Assembly (NCBI RefSeq): GCF_007754155.1
Contig: NZ_CP037423.1
Span: 9,668,938 to 9,732,937, forward strand
Length of the DNA stretch: 64,000 nucleotides
Reading direction: 5' to 3'
DNA from: Stieleria neptunia
GTDB lineage: Bacteria > Planctomycetota > Planctomycetia > Pirellulales > Pirellulaceae
Below, in pieces: positions 34,301 to 41,700 of this stretch. Position 1 is the first letter of the stretch. Each line of letters opens with the position of its first letter. The notes beneath the pieces are model-generated. The model was not told where the DNA came from, searched no databases, and saw only the letters and a list, made by a program, of their open reading frames with translations. A program made the position numbers and the translations under genes.

Positions 34301-37300
34301 GATTCCCAATGCACCGTTGCCATAGATTCGGTTGCGGACGAAAGAATTTCCGTCCCCAGCGGACGCGAACATCCGAATTCCGTTGGTCGAGTTGTATGCG
34401 ATCGTATTGCCCGCATTTCCGGAAGTTCCTCCGATCAAAATTCCGGCGGCCGAGTTTTGCAACGTGATGCCATAGAAGCCCGTCGTCAAATCCAGCAATC
34501 CTTCGCTGTTGGTGCCAATGAAGTTTCCTTGGACAGAACTGCCAGAACTGTTGCCGCTGAGATTGATCCCGGTGACTGAATAACCCGCCACAATGTTCGA
34601 CGCGGCGGCGGTCGTGCCCCCGATCGTTGTACCGGCGGCATCGAAAGCATTGATCCCGAAACTTCCACCGGAAAGTCGAGTATCGCCCGCCGCATTGGTC
34701 CCAATCGTGTTGCCGGCAATGGTCGTGTTTGACGTATTGCTGATGTCGATCCCGGTTTTGCCAAAGGCGGCATTGATCACGTTGCCATCGCCAGTCCCGA
34801 CACCGCCAATCGTCGTGGCGCCTGTGGTACTCAGATAGATCGCGTCGTCCGTGTTCAGGATGCTCGCTGTTCCAGCAGCGTTCAGGCCGATGTAGTTTCC
34901 CGTGATGACCGAATCGGTCGCACTGAGGCCTGTGATTTGAATGCCGTAGGTGTCATTGCCGGAGATAACATTGTTGCGAATCTCCGTTGCAGAAGCATTG
35001 TTGACCGAGACACCTGCAACAGCATTGCCACGATCGAGCGTACCCGCATCATCTGTCCCGATCGAGTTGCCCGCCACGATGTTGTTCACGGTGCCCACAT
35101 CGGATACGCGGACTCCGCTACCGAGATTTCCGCTGATGACGTTGCCTTCGAACGCATCATTGGAACTGTCGCTGTTTGTCCCGATGATATTTGTGGTGGC
35201 CGAACCGTAGAGATGGATGCCGTTGCCTGTATTCGCCCGGACCGTCACCCCGTCGCTACTCAAACCGACGGTATTCCCCCACACCCAGTTCCCCGCCGAA
35301 CGATTTCGAATTTCGATTCCGTCACCACCGCTAGAACCGACGACATTGTTTCGGATGATATTATTGTCGGCGTTTTCGGATATCAGAATTCCGTCGTCGC
35401 CATTGCCCGCCGCTGCTCCTCCGGCGGTGAGACCGACCCAGTTGTCTTCGATCAGGTTGCCGTCGCCGAAGCCGGTGGAGCCATCGATCTCGATTCCTTG
35501 ATTGGGGAAGTTGATGACGTTGAAGCCGCGAACAATACTGTCATTGGATCGAAGCACGATTCCGCCCGTGGCGTTGACCGCATTGGTACCGTCGAGGGTA
35601 ATCAGTTGGCTGGCGCCTTGAGTGGACGCGTCCAAGACGACGGCATCGGTGATGGTCGGCAATCCACCTGCACCGACCATAATCGTTTGAGCCCCCGCAC
35701 CGATTGCGAATTGGATCACGTCGGGCGTCGACACGTCGCTATTTTCCGTGTTGTTGGTCGCCCAAATCGCCTCACGCAACGAAATCAATCCGTCGGCACC
35801 TTTGTCGGCCAACAACGCGTCGATTGATGAGGCGTCGCCGTCCAGTACATCGTTGGACGTATCGACGGTTAGGACGTGAACGGTTGACAACTGTGACCCC
35901 GGCAAGAGATAGTCGACGGTCAACAACGGCTCCGTTCCCCCTTCCGAGCTTTCTAGATCAAAACCGTCGGTGCTGTTGCTGTTGATCAACGCCCATCCAT
36001 AGTTTTCAGAAGCACCATCGACCCAGGCCTGGATACTGGATTCAAGCCCGGTGAAGGTCTTCACTCCCGTGCTGTCTGGATTGGAGAGTGTGGCGACCGC
36101 CACACTGGCCGCCTCGCCGCCATCGGTCGAGACGCCATTGGACATCGAATTCCAAGTGCTGGTTTCGTCCCACGCCCCATACATCTCATAGAGCGAAATA
36201 TTGGCGCTACTGGCACTGCTGCTGGTGGCATTGACAACCAAACTCGCCGATGTGATGTAAGCGTCATCTGGAATCTGCGAAGCGCCCGTGCCGATGATCG
36301 AATCGAATCGAATCAACGCTTGTGATTCGTTCCCATTGTTCACATCTTGATCAGCCGAGAGCACGGTGGCATTGCCATAGCTGCTTGACGGATGATCCTC
36401 GTTCAATTCGGTGTCTTGGGTGCCGCTGTATCCGTTGGTATCGCCCTGCTGAAACGTGATGGTGTTGACGCCGGGTGCCGTATAGGTGATTTCAAGAACC
36501 GGACCAACCGTCCCTTCACGCGAGCCATACGTCGCCATGCGATTCCCACCGCCATCTGGACTGCCAACAAGGATGCCGTAGTTCTGCGCCGACCCGTCGA
36601 TCCAATCCTGTGCCAGTGCAGTGACATCGAAATGGTGCTGCCCGATCGAACTGGTCGAGATCGTGTCGAGCGCCGTGGAATTGTAGGTCGCACCGCCGAT
36701 GGACCATGGTGTTCCCAGGGACGCTTCATTCCAGGTTGCAGACGACTCCGACCACCCTTCCAACAATTGGTAGGCGCCAATGTTGAGTAATCCGCCGACG
36801 TCTGTGGCCTGCAACGTTAGCGTCGCGTTTGTAATCGTTGCTCCAACAGGAATGGAGCTCACGTTGAACTGCACCAATGCCCGTTGCAGGTCGGTCGATT
36901 CCCGGTCAATGGAAAGTGATCCGTCGCTGCCTTCATTAGTTGACGGATTACCCAGCTGAATATAGGTGTCTTGGACGGCTGAAAGTGTGGTCGTGGATAG
37001 CGACGATGAAACGCCATTGTAGTTGTAGAGTTCGGCGATATCAGTGCTGCTGAGCGCTCGGTCGTAAACACGCCCATCGTCAAGAAAACCATTAAAATGG
37101 CGAGTAAAATTCGAACCGTCGTACTTATCGACGCCCCAACTGCCGAAGTCCAGTTGTGAAACGTCATCAAAAAACACGTTCGTTGATGCGGAACCCACGT
37201 CGTAAGTCACGCCAATTTGTTCCGTTCCGTTGATATACAATTTGTTCCCGCCGCTGTTGACGGTTACCGCGACGTGAGTCCACGTGTTTTGAGCGATCGC

Positions 37301-38479
37301 GCCGGGCGTCGTGTGAACATCGACAAGCGTCGTGTTTCCTTCGCGAACGTAGAAGTCCAACGATCCGTCAGCATCACGAAACAGCGCCAGTCGCGAGTCA
37401 GAATCGCCACTGTCGGACATCTCGAAGATGACGTCGCGGTCGTTGACGTCGTGATACACCCAAACCGCGATGGTGCCTTCAGTGAGATTGTCGAAATTCG
37501 TCGCGTGCGGACTGAAGTCGACGTAGTCGTTGGACCCATCCAAGCTGAGCTTGCCGTCACCGATCTGGTTGGTACCTGAGTTGGTGTCGACCAAAGCACC
37601 ATTGGTGAGCGTACCGTCATGGTTGTTTCCGCTACTATCACTTGCATCGCTATCAAACGTATGGTGAAGGACCAGGTTGGACGCGATGTCCAGCGTGGCA
37701 CGCCATGAGCTTTGTGACGCGAATCCGAATGCCACATCGGTCGACACATCGCCGACTCTAAATTCCAAGTCCCAGTCGCCACCAAGAGAATGATGTCCCG
37801 TTGCATCGTCGCTTGCTGCAACATCACATTCACAGAGATCGGCGAGCGCCTCGATCAGATAGCGTCCTTCTGACGTGCTTGCCAGGTCACAACCGTAGAT
37901 CAATAGATCGGCGTCCGTGTCCAGTGATCCCGCCCAAGCCGCGATCTGACCGGCATAGGCGTTCGCCGAGTTTTGATCCAACTGCGTGTTGCCGAGCTGG
38001 ATTCCGTCGCCATTGCCGTGGCTGAGGAGGTGGATCGCATTGACACCGGACAGATTGCCCAGTGTTTGTGAGATTTGCGCGATCCCGTCTTTGTCGGAAG
38101 ACAAATGAATGATCGACCACTGCGTGCCGTCATCAGAATTGTCACGCAACCCCGCCAGCAATGTCTCGGCGTTCTCGACTCCCGCGTCGACGAAGACGAT
38201 TTCCAGCGGACGTGACGGATCAAAATTTGGTGTGTCGACCCAATCGCTTGATTCAACGACGGGTGGCTCTGCGTCGGTTGGGGTAGCGGGATGGGCTCCG
38301 AATATATCGTCCGACGTAGCGGCCGATCCTGAATCGAGCATCTGCGTCATCAGCGCGTCGAGGATCTCAAGGTCAGGGTTGGCGGGCGCATCATCAGCAT
38401 CAAACCCGTCTGCGCTGAGGAGAATTCGGTCTTCCAACAGATAAAAGTCAAAAACGCGTTGTTTTTTCGGAGCGGACAA
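25397..38479 (-). CDS. giant surface protein 1 (4360 aa): LEPR-XLL, DUF4347, LamG, DNRLRE, beta-helix, cadherin/CSPG repeats
   Basis: The start is a TTG at 38479; no other start is available. The N-terminus has RVFDFYLLEDRILLSADG (about 8-25), a LEPR-XLL-type motif of planctomycete giant proteins. DUF4347 follows (about 90-245) with SHG (His 154) and YGC (Cys 197), a pair reminiscent of clan CD cysteine peptidases. Then come a LamG sandwich (about 265-495), two DNRLRE-like domains (about 505-860), a right-handed beta-helix with many N/G-rich short repeats (about 865-1490), and an anchor-type sandwich (about 1660-1800). A long stalk of cadherin/CSPG-like modules (about 1820-4030) includes three 382-residue super-repeats and a separate jelly-roll-like domain (about 2290-2450). 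A VCBS-like module, a Ser/Glu/Asp linker and two membrane helices (about 4290-4345) end the protein. It is probably a cell-surface adhesin; export route unknown. Confidence 0.9.
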   Translation of the reverse strand: MSAPKKQRVFDFYLLEDRILLSADGFDADDAPANPDLEILDALMTQMLDSGSAATSDDIFGAHPATPTDAEPPVVESSDWVDTPNFDPSRPLEIVFVDAGVENAETLLAGLRDNSDDGTQWSIIHLSSDKDGIAQISQTLGNLSGVNAIHLLSHGNGDGIQLGNTQLDQNSANAYAGQIAAWAGSLDTDADLLIYGCDLASTSEGRYLIEALADLCECDVAASDDATGHHSLGGDWDLEFRVGDVSTDVAFGFASQSSWRATLDIASNLVLHHTFDSDASDSSGNNHDGTLTNGALVDTNSGTNQIGDGKLSLDGSNDYVDFSPHATNFDNLTEGTIAVWVYHDVNDRDVIFEMSDSGDSDSRLALFRDADGSLDFYVREGNTTLVDVHTTPGAIAQNTWTHVAVTVNSGGNKLYINGTEQIGVTYDVGSASTNVFFDDVSQLDFGSWGVDKYDGSNFTRHFNGFLDDGRVYDRALSSTDIAELYNYNGVSSSLSTTTLSAVQDTYIQLGNPSTNEGSDGSLSIDRESTDLQRALVQFNVSSIPVGATITNATLTLQATDVGGLLNIGAYQLLEGWSESSATWNEASLGTPWSIGGATYNSTALDTISTSSIGQHHFDVTALAQDWIDGSAQNYGILVGSPDGGGNRMATYGSREGTVGPVLEITYTAPGVNTITFQQGDTNGYSGTQDTELNEDHPSSSYGNATVLSADQDVNNGNESQALIRFDSIIGTGASQIPDDAYITSASLVVNATSSSASSANISLYEMYGAWDETSTWNSMSNGVSTDGGEAASVAVATLSNPDSTGVKTFTGLESSIQAWVDGASENYGWALINSNSTDGFDLESSEGGTEPLLTVDYLLPGSQLSTVHVLTVDTSNDVLDGDASSIDALLADKGADGLISLREAIWATNNTENSDVSTPDVIQFAIGAGAQTIMVGAGGLPTITDAVVLDASTQGASQLITLDGTNAVNATGGIVLRSNDSIVRGFNVINFPNQGIEIDGSTGFGDGNLIEDNWVGLTAGGAAAGNGDDGILISENADNNIIRNNVVGSSGGDGIEIRNRSAGNWVWGNTVGLSSDGVTVRANTGNGIHLYGSATTNIIGTNSDSSNDAFEGNVISGNLGSGVRVSDVGTVNNIVAGNSIGTDDAGTLDRGNAVAGVSVNNASATEIRNNVISGNDTYGIQITGLSATDSVITGNYIGLNAAGTASILNTDDAIYLSTTGATTIGGVGTGDGNVINAAFGKTGIDISNTSNTTIAGNTIGTNAAGDTRLSGGSFGINAFDAAGTTIGGTTAAASNIVAGYSVTGINLSGNSSGSSVQGNFIGTNSEGLLDLTTGFYGITLQNSAAGILIGGTSGNAGNTIAYNSTNGIRMFASAGDGNSFVRNRIYGNGALGINLQGGSVEDGNGVTENDVNDGDSGPNNYQNFPLITQAEMFGNELTLAGSLDTDGVSTQYRIEFYGNASGAQHATNGEGRYYLGTTTVTTDGSGVAAFSGVVLYGVTLGAGDFVTATATRIDTPGMIGIDDLAAYGSTSEFGINYAITGNQAPVNGVPGSQNVNEDTSLVFSVGNGNAISVSDDGSNPIEVTLTATNGEMTLSTTSGLTFSVGDGANDVTMTFTGTEVDINTALEGMSFVGDPDFNGAADLAITATDITPEIAGNDTVFDTGETPGVHDKEQLATQFSVTTDGRVDSIAAYLYIDKVQDVRFGIYSDVAGEPGTLLVENVASLSPGTGWYQIAFPATALTAGDYWIAWAPGKEAAHFYEATGGTTRFSSYDPSSGFATSWTGTYASNSYNISIYANVTPDAGNGLSDSDNINITVDPVNDEQALATNTGDTVPEGSIGNTVTTAMLESTDVDNTDSQLVYTVDAVPTNGTLYRVGVALNVSDTFTQADVDGGLITYDHDGSETSSDSFDFTVDDGAGTTTSSTFNWTVSAVNTAPVEASIEGGALAYTENAGAVAITSTLALSDSDNTNLESAVVQITGNYTNGQDVLSFVDQNGISGVWNTGSGTMTLTGTATVAQYQAALRSITYTNNSDNPSTATRTVAFTVNDGSLNSNTQTRGISIAAVNDAPTVATNTGTTVLEGATGTAITTAMLNEGDVDDSGAGLTYTITDVTDNGTLYLAGFGALGLNDTFTQADIDAGDVTYDHDGSETASDAFSFSLADGGEDGATPATGTFNFTITAVNDNNPVITSDGGAATAAINVFENSVYVSTVVASDADLPAETLTYSIIGGVDSAKFAIDGSTGVLTFVAAPDFESPTDVGANNVYDVIVQASDGTYTDTQTIAVTVQDTADDGQFLDLFEVDSYSNSDGSEAWSTGWVDSDDGSATTGDIKVSGGDLRINANNVNDNVYRQVDLSGASSASLDLVYKNSLTGARTILLQVSGDGGSNYDTVATIDASTNVGTGTLSIDISAYTAADTRVRFLVTAVGGGGPGGNVEIDSLQVGYTPNSAPTITSNGAGATASVNAAENGTAVTTVTAVDGDVPSQTLTYSIIGGLDSAKFAIDSNSGVLTFVSAPNFESPTDNGGDNVYDVTIQVSDGIDTDTQAIAVTVTDVNESPTVATNTGTTVLEGSTGTAITTAMLNEGDVDDSGAGLTYTITDVTDNGTLYLAGFGALGLNDTFTQADIDAGDVTYDHDGSETASDAFSFSLADGGEDGATPATGTFNITVTAVNDEQVLATNTGDTVPEGSVGNTVTTAMLETTDVDNTDSQLVYTVDAVPTNGTLYRVGVALNVSDTFTQADIDAGLITYDHDGSQTSSDSFDFTVDDGAGTTTSSTFNWTISNVNDAPVEASIEGSTLAYTENDGAVAITSTLALSDVDDTNLESAVVQITGNYANGQDVLTFVDQNGISGVWNAGSGTLTLTGTATMAQYEAALRSITYTNTSDNPSTATRTVAFTVNDGDVDSNTQARDISIAATNDDPTGTGLPSDIAVTEDVSSNVDLSALNLSDLDDNGGNLTVTLSTSTGGDLSASTGGGVTVGGSGTGTLTLTGTLADLNTFLDTPANVQYLHGTPHTFGNDADTIQVVVNDGGNTGSGGGTDQTIGTVNVDITGVNDEQVLSTNAGETVSEGSTGNTVTTAMLETTDIDNTDNQLVYTVDVLPSNGTLYRSGVVLNVSDTFTQADIDAGLITYDHDGSGTTSDSFDFTVDDGAGTTTSSTFNWTVGPVNDAPVEASIEGTTLAYTENDGAVAITSTLALSDVDDTNLESAVVQITGNYANGQDVLTFVDQNGISGVWNAGSGTLTLTGTATIAEYQTALRSITYTNSSDNPSTATRTVAFTVNDGDVDSNTQTRDISIAATNDDPTGAGLPSDITVTEDVSSNVDLSALNLSDLDENGGNLTVTLSTSTGGDLSASTGGGVTVGGSGTGALTLTGTLADLNTFLDTPANVQYQHGTPHTFGNDADTIQVVINDGGNTGSGGGTDQTIGTVNVDITAVNDEQVLATNTGDTVPEGSVGNNVTTAMLETTDVDNTDTQLVYTVDAVPTNGTLYRLGSALNVSDTFTQADIDAGLITYDHDGSQTSSDSFDFTVDDGAGTTTSSTLNWTISNVNDAPVEAAIEGSTLAYTENDGAVAITSTLALSDVDDTNLESAVVQITGNYANGQDVLTFVDQNGISGVWNAGSGTLTLTGTATLAQYEAALRSITYTNTSDNPSTATRTVSFSVNDGDVNSNTQTRDISIAATNDDPTGAGLPSDIAVTEDVSSNVDLSALNLSDLDENGGNLTVTLSTSTGGGLTASTGGGVTVGGSGTGTLTLTGTLADLNTFLDTPANVQYLHGTPHTFGNDADTIQVVINDGGNTGSGGGTDQTIGTVNVDITGVNDSPNLVSNTGMTVAEGSTGTAINSGMLAGSDPDDTSTGLTYTVTDDVDNGTLTLAGFGTLSLGDSFTQTDLDNGDVTYSHDDSETIGDSFGFTLADGGEDGATVVVGTFVITVTPVNDNAISALVDSDPSANTVAEDAASGTIVGITALASDADAGASVTYSLDDDAGGKFSIDSATGVVQVAAALDHESSAVESITVRGTSSDGSTTTMVSSINVSDVNEAPVATGEAFTVSIGETLTVSVAGVIFNDTDVDGDALAIVLVAAPANGTFSLDPGGNFTYTPNASFFGQDSFFYRVTDGALSSNLAEVVLDVPLAGLAISAAEATSTSDPSSDPDSDEPESQGATESQADTPSEADLEFEASNDPSEATITSSEGPGIAPASGLHGSGIKSDGNLDGASGGAGPPGNEGLPEEVLRAERQLYGVYAVSSEASSSALSHSPEMQQLERLLRRDLQQAIVWTQWDDPQEQEDDSPTMVMVGAAGAGMSVFSIGYVFWALRGGALMTVFASSLPAWRFIDPIAMLSAYRSARSGVDEGLDSMLG
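26607..27060 (-). repeat. segment nearly identical to 59171-59624 in giant gene 4
   Basis: Over about 454 bp this part of giant gene 1 matches 59171-59624 of giant gene 4 with only a handful of differences and no indels. The neighbouring sequence toward the C-terminus is clearly more diverged. It encodes a CSPG-like module with the tail of the module before it. The sharp change in similarity suggests gene conversion. Confidence 0.85.
27020..30470 (-). repeat. 1146-bp super-repeat array in giant gene 1 (3 copies)
   Basis: The marker TGTCACGGG recurs at 27451, 28597 and 29743, exactly 1146 bp (382 codons) apart. Each unit holds three modules: A, about 133 aa (starts VNDAPVEASIEG); B, about 137 aa (starts TNDDPTG); C, about 112 aa (starts VNDEQVLATN, CSPG/Cadherin_3-like). 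Some stretches in copies 1 and 3 are almost identical at the DNA level (for example 27600-27720 and 29890-30010). Confidence 0.92.
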
Positions 38480-38524
38480 GGTTGTGAATCCAATCTGACG
38501 TTTCGTGCCCGGTGAAAACGAGAC
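38480..38524 (-). promoter_or_regulatory. conserved 45-nt leader of giant gene 1
   Basis: Immediately before the TTG start, this region aligns without gaps to 50394-50438 upstream of giant gene 2. GATTGGAT.C (minus strand) lies 6 nt before the start codon in both, and GT.TCGTTTTCACCGG lies about 30-45 nt upstream in both. The bases between are not conserved. It could be a promoter element, a translation-initiation region or a regulator-binding site. There is no classical Shine-Dalgarno sequence. Confidence 0.6.
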
Positions 38525-38720
38525 TCCTGCCCCCGCCTCGGTCTTCGTTGGTTACCACCCAACCCTATGTCATGATCAAAACGCTGTGCGATGGCGCGAA
38601 TGCGCCAAAGTGTATTGCGGGACAACCGCCTAGCGAGTCGGTGCTGGTTGTCGCGGTCGGCCGGTCATTGAGGGTTGCAACAGATGAAACGCTCCGGAGA
38701 GACTTCCTCAATCCGGGCAC

Positions 38721-41700
38721 TCACTTCCGACCTCTGAGCAACGATTCGAGCCCCTCGTCGGCCGCGCCGAGCGAACTTCGATAGGCCGACAGCATCGCGA
38801 TCGGGTCAATAAACCGCCAGGCCGGCAAGCTTGATGCGAAAACCGTCATCAACGCACCGCCGCGCAGGGCCCAAAAAACGTATCCGATTGAGAACACGCT
38901 CATCCCCGCACCGGCGGCACCGACCATCACCAGCATCGGAGAATCCTCTTCTTGCTGGTCGGGATCATCCCACTGTGTCCAGACGATCGCTTGCTGCAAG
39001 TCCTGACGCAACAACCGCTCAAGCTGCTGAAGTTCGGGAGCATAGCGGAGCGTCAGATTCGTAGCGTTGTCGGTGACCGCGTAGACGCCATAGAGTTGTC
39101 GCTCGGTCTGAATCAAACCATCGCGCAGCTGGCCGTCTGCCTCCGCGCCGCCGCCATGGGGATTCTGCCCCAGACGTCCGTCCGGTTTTTCGGTCGTCCC
39201 TGCCGGGGCAGTCACCGTCGCAGTTGCCGCGTCAGAGCTTCCAGCGGATTCTTCAACCTGTGTTTCCAATTCCGATGCCGGGTCACCGTCTGAGGCACTT
39301 GTGCTCTCGGAATCCAGTCCCGAGGTCGGATCGGACGCAGGTTCGTCGGACTGGGACGCCCCGGCCCCGCTGGTCGCTGCCGCAGCAAGGGGGACTTCGA
39401 GGACCGCTTCGACAACATTGCTCGACAGGGTCCCGTCGGTCACACGATAAAAGAAGGAATCTTGTCCAAAGAAACCAGCATTGGGAGTGTAAGTGAATCC
39501 GCCACCGGGAGCCAATGTGAATGCGCCCTGAGTCGGTGTGGTGACCAACACGACCGCCAACGCGTCACCATCGATGTCGGTGTCATTGAAGATCAAACCC
39601 GTCACTGCGACCGTCAACGTTTCGCCGGAATTCACCGTGAACATCTCTCCGGTCGCCGTGGGCGCCTCATTGACATCGCTGACGTTGATCGAGCTGGTCA
39701 TCGTTGTCGTCGAACCGTCACCACTGGTCCCACGCACGGTAATGGTTTCGACGGCCGAGGTTTCATGGTCGAGTGCTGCGGCAACGCGAACCAGCCCCGT
39801 CAGCGTCTCGATCGAAAATCGACCGCCGGCATCGTCGTCGAGCGAATACGTGACGTTGTCTCCCGAGTCAGCGTCGCTGGCCAGCGCGGTGATCCCGACG
39901 ATCGTTCCGATCACTGCATCTTCGGCGACGGTGTTCGCCGACGGATCGGAGTCGACCAAGGGTGTGATCGTGTTGTCATTGACCGGAGTCACCGTGATGG
40001 TGAAGGTTCCGGTGATCGCCGACGCACCGTCTTCACCACCGTCGGCGAGCGAAAAGTCAAAGGCGTCACCGATCGTCTCGCCGTCGTCGTGGCTGTACGT
40101 GACGTCTCCGTTGTCAAGATCCGCTTGAGTGAAGGTCGCACCCAACCCCAACGTGCCGAACCCGCTCAGGGTCAACACCCCATTGTCGGTCGCATCGGTG
40201 ATGGTGTAGACCAGACCCGCACCAGCATCGTCCACGTCCGCGCCGTTGAGCATCGCAGAAGTGACCACGGCCCCGATGGATCCTTCCGCAACCGTCATGC
40301 CTGTGTTGGCAGACAGGGTCGGCGAATCGTTGACCGCGGTGATGTCGACGTTGACCGTGCCGATCGCCTGGTCCGTTCCGCCGCCGCTGCCGGTGTTGCC
40401 GCCGTCGTTGACGACCACTTGGATCGTGTCGGCGTCGTTGCCGAAGGAGTGTGGTGTGCCGTGCAAGTACTGAATGTTGGCCGGCGTGTCCAGGAACGTG
40501 TTCAAGTCGGCCAGCGTGCCGGTCAGGGTCAGCGTGCCGGTGCCCGATCCCCCCACGGCCACCCCGCCGCCGGTCGATGCCGAAAGATCACCACCCGTCG
40601 AAGTCGACAGCGTGACCGTCAGGCTAGCACCGTTGGCATCTAGGTCCGCCAGGTTCAGCGCCGACAGGTCGACGTTGCTGCTGATGTCTTCGGTGACCGT
40701 GATGTCGCTCGGCAATCCGCCTGCGTTCGTCGGATCATCGTTGATCGAGGCGACCGAGATGTCACGGGTCTGCGTGTTCGAATCCACATCACCGTCGTTG
40801 ACCGTGAAGGCCACCGTTCGTGTCGACGTGGACGGATTGTCGCTTGTATTGGTGTACGTGATGCTCCGCAGTGCCGCTTCGTACTGGGCGAGAGTCGCGG
40901 TGCCCGTTAAAGTCAGCCTGCCGCTGCCGGCGTTCCAAACCCCGCTGATGCCGTTCTGATCGACGAACGTCAGCACATCCTGGCCGTTGGCGTAGTTCCC
41001 GGTGATTTGGACCACCGCCGATTCCAGGTTCGTGTCATCGACATCGCTCAGGGCCAGCGTCGCGGTGATCGCCACCGCGCCGTCGTTTTCCGTGTAAGCG
41101 AGTGTGCTGCCTTCGATCGATGCTTCCAGCGGCGCATCGTTGACGTTGCTGATCGTCCAGCTGAACGTACTGCTGGTCATCGTCCCCGCACCGTCGTTGA
41201 CGGTGAAATCGAAACTGTCCGATGAAGTTTGGCTGCCGTCGTGATCGTAGGTGATCAACCCCGCATCGATGTCCGCTTGGGTGAACGTGTCACTGACGTT
41301 CAACGCAACGCCGACACGGTACAGCGTCCCGTTGGTCGGCCCCGCATCGACGGTGTAAACCAATTGCGAGTCCGTGTTGTCCACATCGGTGGTTTCCAAC
41401 ATTGCCGTGGTCACCGTGTTGCCGACGGAGCCTTCCGGAACCGTGTCACCGGTGTTGGTCGCTAGGACCTGCTCGTCGTTGACCGCGGTGATGTCAACGT
41501 TGACCGTGCCGATCGTCTGATCGGTTCCACCGCCGGACCCCGTGTTTCCACCGTCGTTGACGACGACTTGGATCGTGTCAGCGTCATTGCCGAAGGTGTG
41601 TGGTGTGCCGTGCAGGTACTGGATGTTCGCCGGCGTGTCCAGGAACGTGTTCAGATCGGCAAGCGTACCGGTCAGGGTCAGTGTGCCCGTGCCGCTTCCT

